Shown here: piece after piece, positions 43,942-54,849 of the stretch
Position numbering within the stretch: position 1 is the stretch's first letter
Layout: every line of letters begins with the position of its first letter
From: Panicum virgatum
Taxonomy: Eukaryota > Streptophyta > Magnoliopsida > Poales > Poaceae
Length of the DNA stretch: 64,000 nt
NCBI RefSeq assembly: GCF_016808335.1
Contig: NC_053146.1
Coordinates: 8,191,015 to 8,255,014, forward strand
Direction of reading: 5' to 3'
The notes under the pieces: generated by a model
What the model was told of the DNA's origin: nothing
Seen by the model: only the letters and a program-made list of their open reading frames with translations
Databases searched by the model: none
Translations under genes and position numbers: made by a program

Positions 43942-45110
43942 CCTTCCCCCTCCTCTTCCACTCCATCTCTTGGCCCTAACCCTAGGTCGCTCCGGTCGCC
44001 GGCCGGTCATCGGTGTCTCCGGCCTCCTTTCGCCGGATCTGCCGCCTCCTTGGCCGGATCTCCCCTCTCCGGGCCATGGCGGATGTCGCCGTCGCCGCCG
44101 CGCCCCTCCCCTGTTGGGGATGGTGGCCTCCGCCCCATGCTGGTTCCCTCCCTCACGGGGGCCGAGCGTGCCTGCCGCATGCTCACGGCCAGCCTGGTGC
44201 GTGTGGGGTTGGGGGCCCTCAGCCTCGGGGGCCCTTCGCCTCTTCGCTCCCCGCCGGCGAGCTCGGCCGCCTCCGTCCTCGGAGGCGCTCGCTCCTCTAC
44301 TGGGGGCCTTGCCGTGGGATTCGTCTGACCCTTGGTTGCGGTGGCTTGGATGGTGCGTTCGATCGAGGGAAAGTCGTGCCTGCTTGCAGGTTGTCGATGG
44401 CGGTGCTCTCTGGTGCCATTTACCTGTTGAAGGCATCGATTTTTCTCCGTTCCCCGTCTTGGCCGTCTCTGCTTCCTGGGTGAGGCCCTGTGGCGTCCAA
44501 GGTGCCATTGGCGTCGCATTTCTCGTGGGCCTCCAGGCTCTGGTGGGTGTGTGACTGCCATCCCTGCGCGCGTGGATGGCCTTCTCCAGTCCCTGCCCTG
44601 CTCTTAATTGTCCAACATCGCCTTGGTTGCTTGGTTTGTTTTCTTCAGGTGGATGCTTTGCCGCCCTGATGCTTGGTCTCCTTCCCATCCTTTGGTCTGT
44701 GCGGATGCTTTGCCGCGGTGTTATTAGGCGGATTCTTTGCCGCTGTGTCATTGATTCTGGCGGATGTTTTGCCACTGTGTCGTTGATTCTGGCGGATGTT
44801 TTGCCGCCGTCGTTGTTGGTTCCTGCGGATGCTTGGCCGCAGTTGTAGCTAGCGGATGCTTTAACACCTCTCTCCTTGGTAGCCTCTCCTTGGCAACCTT
44901 TGGCGATGTATTTTCTAGTTGGCAGGTTCACGTGTTTGTCGTTCTAGGGTCGAGGGTGGAGCATGTTCCCCCTCTGTTTGTTCTTGCTGCTTTGCCACCT
45001 TCTTGGTGGTGCTGTGTATCCACCTCAATAGCCTCTGTCTATTGAGGTTTTGTAATGGTTGTATTCTCTTCTTCTTAATGAAATACGTGCTAAGGCACGA
45101 TCGCGAAAAG
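43942..45110 (+). mobile_element. Possible LINE-derived element without coding region
   Basis: It starts with a GC-rich leader (CCCTAACCCTAGGTCGC) and ends with a small hairpin CGTGCTAAGGCACG and CGCGAAAAG after TTCTTCTTAATGAAATA. I associate this ending with plant L1-type LINEs. A short minisatellite lies at 44649-44863. No reverse transcriptase is present. The long minus-strand open frame (44931-43819) is an artefact of base composition. No target duplication was identified. Confidence 0.35.
44649..44863. repeat. Minisatellite with GCGGATGCTTTGCCGC core
   Basis: Six degenerate units of roughly 30-45 bp share GCGGATGCTTTGCCGC or close variants (GCGGATGTTTTGCCAC and others), separated by GTTGATTCT-type spacers. 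Confidence 0.8.
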
Positions 45111-45398
45111 TATGCCAAAAGGCAATAGCATCACAAAAGAAAAGAAAATATAAGGCAGAAAGATAAAACTGACATAGGCCCACATTTTCACCAAAGGTTT
45201 GACAAGATCCCACTTATAATTATTGATTCAACCAAAATATCCCATAATTCCTGATCCAAACTCTAGAAGCAAGCACCAGTTTAATTTCTTTTTATAACTC
45301 TAGTAGACAGATCAGATGTATACACATGTATAGCATGAAAAACACTGTATTTTTCTTCAACGTTTCACTGATAGAGCATAACTACAAAGTTTACCTTG
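45111..45398. other. 3' flank of the F-box pseudogene
   Basis: AT-rich; nothing recognised. Confidence 0.5.
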
Positions 45399-48098
45399 CT
45401 AATTGGCATCATTTGCCAAGCTCAATACGCTTCCATTGTACAAACCAACCGCAACACAGGGCCCAATCTCTGCCACATCTGTAGAACTGCTCGTCCTAGG
45501 ATCATAAATCTTCAGAGATCCCCTGTTTCCTAGGTGAACAAGCACTATCCTGCCATCATTCAGCACCAGCAGAGGACGCACCGTATGTTCAGCATGCCGG
45601 TAGCTAATACTAAGCTGCATCCTGTATTTCCTGACCCATGATCCCTTTTCCACATCCATCAAGAACCATAGGTCCATGGAGGAGGCAAGCGTGCGATGCG
45701 TCACGACCAAGCAGCCATTCATGTCAGCCAGTGACAACTCGCCCCAATCCATGTGATCGCTGGGATGCCCGGCGCCGGCGGCGGCGACACCGCCGTCCCC
45801 GACGCCGAGGCTACTGCTACTACTCAGGGGTCCTCGGATTGTCGGCGCCCACTCTTCGGTGTCGAGGTCGAACGAGGCTACGCGGTCGGGCATGGCGTCT
45901 TGGCCATGAACGAGCTCGCTGGAGAAGAAGAAGACGGTGCCGTCGATCACCGCCCATGTGCCTAGTGCAACAGGGTACGCAGGGTTCTTGATCCGCCGCC
46001 ACCGGCTACGGCCGCCGCCGTCGAGGGTGGTGATCTCGTAGAACTGCCGAGCCGTGCCGGGGAATAGGTGGAGCACACGGAGCACCTTGCGGTCGCCCGT
46101 GGTGGCGACCTGCCCGAGCGCGACCATGGCGGTGTGGTGGCTGATCTCCCGCTCGTACGCCGCGTGCTCCTCCGCCAGCCCCTGGGGCAAGGCGCGCGCG
46201 TGCGCGACTCCGGCGGCTGCCGGGCTCAGAAGCATGCAGCTCACGCCGGCGCCTCTCGCGACGCAGACGAGGTCCAGCCGTACGGACACCACCCACTCGT
46301 TCTCCGCCTCGCCGGGGCCGGCGCCGGCCGCCGCGCGCGCTTGACGACGCGGCCGGCGAGGTCGAGGACGTCGTAGAGGACTGAAACGAACATTGCACCA
46401 TTTATGCCATTTCGAGTGATTTTGGTGATCGAATGACAACACAACACTTGGACTAATATGTTTGTTAAGATGACCATTCTCAGGCTTTTAAGTTCAAGTG
46501 ATGACAAAGAGAAAGAGAAGATAGGCGTAGTAAGGCCCGAAGGGCGCCCTGAAAGCTCTTCGGATCAGGAGCACCGGAAGAACCGATGCCTAAGCATCGG
46601 TGCATCCGACACTTGTCGGAAGAACCGACGCTATGAAGTTTGGTGCAGAAAGGAATCGAAGCCAAGTCAGCCTATAGGCACCAGTTGAACCGACGGTCCA
46701 AGAAAGGGCATCGGTGCATTGGGCGTACTGTTTACCAGAGACGATGTCAAGTGCCCAGGAGAAGTGTCTTCAGCACCGGTTCAACCGACGGTGCATCGGA
46801 GTATTGCATCGGTGTAATGACGTCAGCGCCCAGGAGAAGATCCTTAAGCACCGGATGAACCGGTGATGCATTGGTACAAAGCATCGGTTCAACCGGTGGT
46901 CACTGTGTCAGCTGTCAGGAGTCCAACGGCTATTTCGGGTTATGAGTGACCGGATGAACCGACGCTACCTCTGCCAAAGGCATCGGTTCATCCGATGGTA
47001 CGCAGAATTTTGCTGACCGTTGGAGCAACGGCTACAAGATTTGGTGGCCTATATATACGCCTCACATCGGCCATTTGAAGCTTGCTGGAGTTGCTGGACA
47101 TCTCATACACACCCAAGAACATCTCCAAGCCATACAAAAGCATCAAGATCATATCATTAGCCCTTAGCACACTTTGAGAGTGTTTTGTAAAGAATTAGCT
47201 CTTAGTGAGTGAGATTGCAAGGCTTCGAGCCTTTGTGCTGTGGTTCATTAGCGAACCAAAACAAGAGCTTGGTGCGCCGGCACCTTGGAGCGTGAAACTC
47301 GCCGGCAACGTCATCGACCCGCCAACTTGGTGTGGAGCGGCGACGACATCTTTGTGCGGGGGACGTGGAGACCCCCATCCTTTGTGGAGAAGCTTCTTAG
47401 TGGAACCCGGGGCCAAGGTGACCGTGATTGTGTTCACGGAAGAGACTTGGTGGCCGAGTAACAATACTCTTAATGAGTGCTACAATAACATGGATGTAGG
47501 TGTGCCTTTGTGGCTAACCAAACCACGGGATAAACACCCGCGTCAAGAGTTTGTTATCTCTTATCCCGCTCTTTAAGCTTCCGTATTTCATACTAGCAAT
47601 TTGTATGCATTTATTTTCATAAAATAGTTTTTTGATAGAAAAGGTTATAGGTTGCTAAACTCTTTTGGGATAGGGGTTCCACACTAGAACAACCTAGTTA
47701 CACATCTAGATAGCATATTTTAATTTAAGTTTTGTGCAATCTAGTTGGAGCTATAAATCTAAGTTTTTATTAGTGCCTAATTCACCCCTCCCTTCATATA
47801 GACTAGAGCACCTTATCCACGCCGCCGCTTGTGTGCTTGGCGTAGCCGGCGACGACGAGCGGGCGGGCCGCGTGGGCGGCGGCGAAGGCGCGGTCGGAGA
47901 GGAGGGACCGCCACGGGCGGCACATGCCGCGGAGGCGGCAGAGCTCCTTCCCCGGAGGCGCAGCAGGATCTCGTAGACGGCGTCCGGGGGCAGGGCGCCG
48001 GCGGGAGCGAGAAAGGCCTCGGCGCGCCTGTCTGCAGCAACCGTCCGCCCGGCGCTGCACGACGGCTTCGACGACGACGCCATGATTCCTGAGGCCAC
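45399..48098 (-). pseudogene. F-box protein gene with FBA-type C-terminus, split by a solo LTR
   Basis: On the minus strand the N-terminal part (48098-47809) holds an F-box. LPPDAVYEILLRL is followed, after a one-base frameshift near 47965, by KELCRLRGMCRPWRSLLSD and AAHAARPLVVAGY. Then a solo LTR (46379-47803) interrupts the gene. The C-terminal part (46378-45399) resumes with LYDVLDLAGRVVKRA. After another frameshift near 46335 it continues with an F-box-associated region (WVVSVRLDLVCVARGAG, RRIKNPAYPVALGTWAVIDG, GCLVVTHRTLASSMDLWFL), ending NDAN at 45399. F-box proteins choose substrates for SCF ubiquitin ligases. With two frameshifts and the insertion this gene is dead. Codon use is GC-rich as in host genes, so it was a host gene and not transposon cargo. 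Confidence 0.85.
46379..47803 (+). mobile_element. Copia-like solo LTR in the F-box pseudogene
   Basis: It is homologous to 17904-19240 in the opposite orientation (AACACAACACTTGGACTAAT, AAGTTCAAGTGATGACAA, AATTCACCCCTCCC). By homology the LTR starts TGAAACGAAC at 46382. The gene sequence TAGAG occurs on both sides (46374-46378 and 47804-47808), consistent with a 5-bp target duplication. However, the last bases (ATATAGAC) differ from the expected ACA end, so the right terminus has changed. Units with CACCGGTTCAACCGACGG-like cores lie at 46560-46990. Confidence 0.75.
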
Positions 48099-48479
48099 AA
48101 AAAATCGGAGAGGTGCTTACCGGGAATCGGACTCGGACCTCGACGGATCCCGGCGCTGGGCGGAGAGCGAGGCTGGCGGCCGCCCCGAAGGCTGTAGCAC
48201 GGAGCCGGAGCGGAGCGCCGTGGTGGAGGGAAGAAGCTAAGCGGTGGTGGTGACGGGATTGGGGATTTGTGGTCGACGACGACTAGCCGTGTGCGTGTGC
48301 TGACCGGACTGAAGCGTTAACCTCGCCGCGACTGGGTTTGTGGACGACGCTCCCGCTCCATTGTGGGGTGGTTTGTTGACGTCGACGTCGCCGGAGGCCC
48401 AAAATCCCGTGATGGTAAAGTGTTGGATTTTCTGCAAAGAAAAACACAGACTTTTTCCCCAAAAAAAAAATGCCCGACC
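48099..48479. other. GC-rich flank of the F-box pseudogene
   Basis: Probably its old leader and promoter. No other feature recognised. Confidence 0.4.
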
Positions 48480-48720
48480 GTCGTCGTTCGTGGAGCGCTT
48501 CGCGCGGCCGGCGACGGCGAGAAACTCCATCCGGGTGGCGCGGCGTGGGCGGCGGCGGACGCCGGGCCGAAGCGGATGGAGGGACCGCCATGGCCGCCGG
48601 CAGACGGCGCGGAGCGCGGCAGACGTTGTCGGCGCACGAACACGACTCGCGCGCCGTCGGGCAAGCCAATTGCAGGTTGCAGCAGGGCGAGATACGTGGG
48701 CCGGAAGGCCGCCATGGGCT
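48480..48720 (-). pseudogene. Second, heavily decayed F-box fragment
   Basis: One minus-strand frame reads LRAVCRRPWRSLHPLRPGVR, another SAAAHAAPPGW, and a third FLAVAGRAKRSTNDDG. Together these follow the order of the F-box region of the neighbour (CRLRGMCRPWRSLLSD, AAAHAARPLVVAGYAK). This suggests an older tandem copy broken by several frameshifts. The evidence is a pattern match only. Confidence 0.45.
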
Positions 48721-49307
48721 GAATTTTTTGTTTCTCCTGCTGGGCCGGCCTTCAGTGGCATTGCCGGCCCGGTGAGATGCATAATCCCCCTTGGCCGACC
48801 TTTGCTACTTCTCTCGTGACCAAAAAGATAGAGCTCCTGCAATATTTTCATCAAGTAAATAATGATCAAGTCAAGCAGGCATTTGCATGGATTGCTGAGT
48901 GTCCTGATCAAATCTTTATCCAACTGCCGCCAAATAAAAACTGTATTCAAGTGCTTGTAACAAGAACTCTTCTGGGCGTTGGATCTGATTGGAGAATGCA
49001 ACCACTAGGAGATGCTCTCTAATCTGCCATGACTGATGACAATCATAGGGGTCAGGTGTCATCAGTTGAAATAGTGTCGTAACTGTGACCGTTTCTTTAG
49101 AAGACCCCACTTAGGACTTGCTTTTAGAAAGAGTCCATTTGCAGGAATTTTGTGACCTCATTCGCCTTGCTCCATGAACGATCGAGTCAAACACCATAGC
49201 ATACAACCACTTTAAAGGTTTCATTGAAATGGGAAAATAATGGGAAAGACTTTTACTCCTGTGAATATAGTAGCAAATTCCGGCGTTCCATGCTAGTTTC
49301 TGATAGC
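48721..49307. other. Intergenic DNA, nothing recognised
   Basis: AT-rich from 48790 on. No gene or repeat identified up to the CACTA target duplication at 49305. Confidence 0.5.
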
Positions 49308-50415
49308 CACTACCGGAGATCCCAAAATTGCCGAGTGTTTACATGTTTGCCGAGTGTTTTATTTCGGACACTCGGCAAACAATCTATTTGCCAAGTACCA
49401 ACAAAGAAACACTCGGCAAAAAAAGACACTCGGCAAACAAAGTTGTTTGCCGAGTGCCTAGGGGTTGGCACTCGGCAAGGAGGTGTTCGTCGAGTGTCCA
49501 AGGGGTGGGCACTCGGCAAACAACCCATTTCTAAATTTTCTAAAATTTTTAAAAATAGCAAACAAAATCTAAAAATTATGAGATTTGGCAAGATGTCATA
49601 ATATCATATGTGTAGATTGTGAGAAAAATTAGAGGAGGTTTCACACATTTTGTCATGTACGTGCTTACAAATCGATACATCTCCGGAGAAGAATCATAGA
49701 GTTTAGAAGAATCCGATAAGATTTGGAGTCAAATTGATGGTCGAATTGTTGTTTGAGTTCAAAACTTTTTGTATAGGCAATAGACAATATAGATTGTTTA
49801 ACATGAAATTTTGGTAATTTTTCAAATCCATTTGGTATTTTTTCAATTTGTTTTGCTTAATTTTTTTGCCGAGTGTATTTATTTGGCACTCAGCAAAGCC
49901 TCTCGGACGAATTTTGAAATAGAATTTTTGGAGTGTTTCAAATGATCTCGGATGAAGAAACTCACAACATCAAAGTTGTAGATCTATAAAAGTTAAGAAA
50001 CTTTGTAGTTCACAACTTTTTTATTTGAATTCATTTAGGATCTCGAATATGTGTTTGAATTTCTCAAATTTGAAATTCAAATTTCTCAAAGCAAGAAGTC
50101 GCGGGTTCGAATCACGGCAGCCACATAGTGGCGCGATTTGATGCGGAATAATGGTGAGACTTGATGACGTTGGATGACTGGTGTGGTTACCGGGTAAAAA
50201 TAATTTTTTTTGCTATTTTTAAACGCTGTTTTCTAATTGGATCCGAAATATTTGCTGAGTGCTTTTTGGCACTCGGCAAAGATTTTGCCGAGTGCCCGAA
50301 AAAAGGCACTCGGCAAAGGTGACTTTGCCATCACTTTTTTATCGAGCCCAGTTTGCCGAGTGCAAAAGGGTCTTTGCCGAGTGTATTCGACGCAAAGTTG
50401 GCAAGTCCGGTAGTG
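49308..50415. mobile_element. CACTA-D: 1108-bp non-autonomous CACTA with TSD AGC
   Basis: The ends CACTACCGGA and TCCGGTAGTG are perfect inverted repeats, flanked by AGC on both sides (49305-49307 and 50416-50418). Subterminal arrays of TTTGCCGAGTG and CACTCGGCAAA fill both arms (49330-49525 and 49867-50395), the classic grass CACTA pattern. The interior is AT-rich and non-coding; open frames in the arms are by-products of the repeats. Confidence 0.97.
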
Positions 50416-50418
50416 AGC

Positions 50419-51764
50419 CACCAATATCAGAACTCTTAAGCTTGCACAAATATCACAAACGTTTTCCTTTGTAATTTTCTATGCAACTGGTTGTCTGCTA
50501 GTTATAAAACTATGAGATTCACTAATTTGACGCACCACAGAAAAAATATCCAGATGGCTTCCATGATTCTGGAAATTAGGGATGGATTATGCTTAGCTTT
50601 ATGGCACAATGACCATTGGTTGATAAGACTCTTTGATCGGACATTAGCATGCATCATCAAGAAATTAATAGAGTGCCACATCATAATAAATAACCACGCA
50701 ACGGCTTAAAAATATATAAGTGGTTCACCATCTAACCTTGAGTGTGTTTCTTTCTGTACTTTTTCGCTGAGGTCAATTCTCTTGAGGTCAATTCAAATTT
50801 TAAATGATCGTGGAAAATCAGTTGGCTTTATCAAAATGGAAGAACACATGCTTTTACTACCAAAAACCATATGTTTCATGGAAGAACATTTTTAAGGGTC
50901 TTCAACCTCATCCAGATAACCGCTGCAGTCACTTACTAGAAAGAATTTGCATTGCCTTCATTAAGGCATTCTACAACAGTCAATTTCATCACAGACGGTA
51001 GGTTGGCAGCTCTGAACCTCAAGTATACCTTGAGCTTTCAGAAATGACAGGCAAGCCAATGGACTAGGGCAAGCCCAATGCATGTGTCTCAGATTGCATT
51101 ATAGGTGGGATCCGCTGCAATTGACAATAACTATAGTCTGGTCCACAATGGCAAAAGCCTCCGACGGAGATAATATGGGCCCTAGTGGGTCCCATTTAGT
51201 CTAAAAAAATCAATCCCCACAAACATTCATGACTCTCGTTCGCGGGAGAAAAATCCCCATCCGCTGTTCCTCCGCCCGATCCCCAATTCCACCGGCGGCA
51301 CTCGCTTGGTTTCCATGGTGGCTAGGCCAGATCCCGCAAATCCAATCCATCCCCTACCTCCACCACCCGGCCTATGACTCATGGTGATCCTTCTGGTCAT
51401 GGATTGCTCGTCGCCCACGGGTACGCCCCTCTAGCACTGGCGGCCTATCTCCTCTGTGGTTGGATTCATGGCGAGCCATGGGAACGACGAATCAAGGTAT
51501 CGGACTGGTGCTGCATCCCTGAACAGGCGCGCAGCATGGCCAACCTTGCTCCTACGGCAGATCCTTGTGGTGGAAGAGGATCCTGGGGTCTGCATCTATA
51601 ATCTATTCAATGACAGAAATTATACATCAGAACACTTGGTTGGACAGCTTAATTTCATGGTTGAGACAATGGTACTAGTACATGCTTTAGGTAGGCATAC
51701 AAGCAAATTAGATGACCTGAATAAACACTACTACAATATAAGGCTCATAACATACTAATAAACT
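50419..51764. other. Intergenic DNA, nothing firmly recognised
   Basis: Mostly AT-rich. 51230-51620 is GC-richer with short open frames on both strands and no recognisable family. CACTACTACAATATAAGG at 51728 resembles a CACTA terminus, but no partner was found. Confidence 0.5.
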
Positions 51765-52238
51765 CTAGTTTTGTTGTGGCTGACTGCTAAATTTTTGCCA
51801 TACGTGCTCCACCAAATCAGCCTTGAGACGCCGATGGATTGTTCGATCACGAATATTCGTGTCTTGCTCTAGGACCTGTGCGAATCCATGGATTGGGCCT
51901 TGGGCAAGTCCTGTAATCTGTGCAGAAACTTGAGATTGTTCGTATGCGTTGTCATTAGGTATCCCATAGGAGTCCCTCTCATCCTCAATTATCATGTTGT
52001 GCAAAATAACACATGCATACATAATATCAGCTAGTTGTTCCCTTTCCCAAAGTCGTGCTGGATGACGGATGATGGCCCAACGCTTTTGCAAAACCCCAAA
52101 TGCACGTTCGACATCTTTTCTTGCAGATTCTTGATGTCGTGCATACAATTTAGCCTTGTCATTTTGAGGTCTAGTGATCGATTTGGCAAATGCAGCCCAC
52201 TCTGGATAAATTCCGTCAGCTAGATAATATCCCATGTT
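51765..52238 (-). pseudogene. PIF/Harbinger transposase, C-terminal part
   Basis: YYLADGIYPEWAAFAKSI and ARKDVERAFGVLQKRWAII, then ADIMYACVILHNMIIEDE, are typical of the DDE_4 end of Harbinger transposases, including the last catalytic Glu region (DVERAFG). About two thirds of the protein upstream is deleted; the open piece is 156 residues. Confidence 0.85.
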
Positions 52239-52849
52239 ATATTATGTCCCATTGACGGTAAACTGAATGCTAGGAGCTCTTCCTTGTAGTGTCCACCACT
52301 AGGCAAGTTGCTGTTAAACTCCTGAGCTACAGCCTTCCCATAGTGTTCTGATTTCTTGTCATTGCCTTTAATCGGATCAACTGAGTTGCTCAACCAAGAA
52401 CTCATCAGCCGTATATTGTCATCTTCAGTCCAATTGACCCGTGTACCTCTTCTTGGTTCATCACTGCTATCACTTAACTCTTGAACATCAATAGTTTCTG
52501 GTTGTTTTTGACTTGCAGGGCATGGAGAAGCTGACTCCGATCCATGGGAAGTTACCTGCAGCCCCTCCCGAAGTATCAGATTGCACCCCAAATAGAGATC
52601 TACTGGCTGCAAATCCAAACACTTGATTAGGTGAGTGCACTGAATTTTGCTGACCAGCTTGAAAGTCTGCTTTAGTACTTTGCATCCAATTTCCATGGTT
52701 CTGAGCACCTTGAAAGATTGGAGGAGACTGGCCATATGGCTGGTAGTTGCTTGGAGGACCAAAAGGATGGAAATTCTGTAGATAATTAGGTGGGAAGTAT
52801 TGGGAGAAATTTGTGGGAAATTAGATAGGAGGGGTGTTTTAGCTATCAC
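52239..52849 (-). pseudogene. Harbinger Myb/SANT-like protein, truncated
   Basis: GTRVNWTEDDNIRLMSSWLS, then NSVDPIKGNDKKSEHYGKAV, is the Myb/SANT-like DNA-binding part of the second Harbinger gene, which helps the transposase to reach the nucleus and the DNA ends. The N-terminal part is Ser/Gln-rich. At about 52245 the frame runs into the transposase remnant, so the C-terminus is lost. Confidence 0.8.
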
Positions 52850-52996
52850 TCTCTGCAGCTTGCCTTGAGGAACCTTGATTCATTGGACTGGTGAAAATTC
52901 TGTTGAAATGGTCCATTTTTGTTGAAACGAATGTTGAGCTATGTTGTTGTGTGCTTGTTCACCAACCTGAGCTTTTGTAGGTGAAGAAATAGAAGC

Positions 52997-53056
52997 CAAC
53001 GGCTACCGGTGCAGAGCAACGGCTACCATAGCAGAGCAACGGCTACCAAAGCAGAA
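52997..53056. repeat. Three tandem 20-bp units
   Basis: CAACGGCTACCGGTGCAGAG, CAACGGCTACCATAGCAGAG and CAACGGCTACCAAAGCAGAA follow each other without a gap. Confidence 0.9.
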
Positions 53057-53060
53057 CAAC

Positions 53061-53405
53061 TGCTGAGGCCAACGGTTAAACTGAAATGTATATTTTATTT
53101 GTATAAATAGTGGCTGTGAAAAAGTATTGTATTTCATTGTCTTGTGGCCACACCTTAGGCTTAAGGATCATTTTTGGCGGATGGTGCTTGTGGTTTGGAC
53201 GCACAATGGTGAAGATGCATAACTGTAGTAGCATTAAATGCTTAAGGTTACCTTTTTCCTATATTGTGGCTGCCCTAATAGTACTGTACTGCCTGCTAAG
53301 CTTGCCCATCCAATGGCAGGCTTGCTCAATCAGGGCACTGTTGGCTCTGTTGGATGGCATGGCATGGGCGGCAACGGCCTTCATGGCTTCGCAACTCCTC
53401 AGATG
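53061..53405. other. Spacer between Harbinger and a hAT MITE
   Basis: Nothing firmly recognised; short open frames only. Confidence 0.5.
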
Positions 53406-53556
53406 CAGGGGCGGAGCCAGAAATTTGTTTTTTTTATTATTAGAGGGGGCCAACCATACTAATTTGTATGAAAATTTAATCAAAATTCAAATATTCAATG
53501 TAAATTTGGGAGCCATATGGGGCCAGGCCCATGCCGCCCCCCTGTCTCCGCCCCTG
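53406..53556. mobile_element. 151-bp hAT MITE with TSD CTCAGATG
   Basis: The ends CAGGGGCGGAGCCAG and CTCCGCCCCTG form the inverted repeat, flanked by the perfect 8-bp duplication CTCAGATG (53398-53405 and 53557-53564). It is non-coding. Confidence 0.94.
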
Positions 53557-53564
53557 CTCAGATG

Positions 53565-54849
53565 CTGACAAATGGCAAGGTGTAGCTGGCCGTGGGAGCC
53601 CCGGCATCTCCCAAACGCCCACCGTTTGCTGTTGCTGTATCTGCCATCATTCCGGTTCGGTTGTGATTTTGCACTGTTGGGGAGAATGAGAACAACAAAC
53701 TTGTGATTTGCACTGTTTCATTCATCTTTTTCTTTTTTGAGAAAAACAAACTGATCAGACTGAAAACAAACAGTTTTTATCCATCTTATACCTTAAAAAC
53801 AAACTGATCGAATTTTTTTTATTTATAATCACAGTCTATCACCAAGAAATTTTTCTATCCCCCATCCATCGATCAGACTGTCATTCAACCTATGACAGAG
53901 GCAATAAGCTATCCATCAATCCATGAATCCATCCACGCACGTCACCACCCCATCCGCGTCCGGCCCCGCTCCAACCGACGCCGGGCCCCGCGCACCCCTC
54001 CACCACCAACTGCCCCGGCCGGGACGCCGCCCACTGCCCACATGAAGGCGGCGTGCGCGCACGCGCCCCCGCCGGCGCTCGCGCGCGCTCACACGGCCGC
54101 ACACCCTATCTATATATCACGCGCGTCGCCGCACCGGGGATTGCTAGTTTACGATCAACCGTATGGGAGGCTCTCGTACGGCCGATTTTCCGACAGTATT
54201 TTTTTTCTGTTTTTAGAAAAAAATTTATCGTTTTCTGAGAAAAATAAATTCAGACATTTTTTATGAGTCAAATAAATTTTCAAGTGAAAATTTGATGGGT
54301 AGAAAAAATTTAAAGAAAAAAATTGGTGAGATAAAAAAAATTTACGAGAAAAATTTTGACAGAGAGAAAATTATCAAATGGAAGAAATAAAAAATGTACG
54401 TCAAAATAAAAAAAACTCGGCTATTATTTTTTTTTAAAAAAAATTATATGCAAAGAACAAAAAAACTGGATCTGGGTAGGGGCGGCGCTGGACCCGCCGC
54501 GCCCCGCCGCCGCTCGCGCCGCCGGACCAGCCGCGGGTCGGGCCTCCGCTCGTGCCGCCGGCCCCGCCGCGGCTCGCGCCGCTCGTGGGGGAGCCGCGCC
54601 TGGATCTAGAAGGAGAAATCCAGAAAAAAGAGATGGAGGGAGGAAGAGAGCGGGTGAGGAGGAGGGGGAATCACGGGAGTGGGGAATGCGATGGAGAGAG
54701 GAGATATGTGAGCACAGTAGGACCCACCATGTGCTCGCACCTCCCCTCGGCCCAAAATTCCACTACATCATCACTCACTAGCTCTCGTCGCCGCCTTCAC
54801 ACTGAGAGAGAGCATCATCGATCAGCTTGGGCAAGCTCCTTCGTCCGCC
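53565..54849. other. Upstream region of the LTP gene
   Basis: It contains an AT-rich stretch (54180-54460) and two GC-rich patches (53950-54110 and 54480-54610). The last 250 bases before 54850 are the probable promoter and leader; no clear TATA box was found. No other feature recognised. Confidence 0.5.

Larger units (their letters stand above)
51765..53060 (-). mobile_element. PIF/Harbinger element with internal deletion
   Basis: Both hallmark genes are present in part on the minus strand: a Myb/SANT-like protein (52849-52245) and the end of the DDE transposase (52238-51765), directly fused. The C-terminus of the first and most of the second gene are missing. A 20-bp unit CAACGGCTACCNNNGCAGAG is repeated three times at 52997-53056, in the leader. 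The terminal inverted repeats and the 3-bp target duplication could not be identified. Confidence 0.75.

Noticed and set aside
43819..44931. 370-residue minus-strand open frame
   Set aside because: Extremely rich in Arg, Pro, Gly and Thr, overlaps open frames on the other strand, shows no domain and spans two unrelated repeats. It results from GC content.
49328..49601. Open frames in CACTA-D
   Set aside because: They follow the TTTGCCGAGTG repeats and have no family resemblance.
51728..53110. Possible CACTA element (CACTACTACAATATAAGG to AAATAGTG)
   Set aside because: The ends do not match beyond CACTA, the flanking triplets differ (AAA and GCT), and the content is Harbinger.
53110..53568. 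152-residue plus-strand open frame
   Set aside because: It runs through a hAT MITE and shows no domain; a chance frame.
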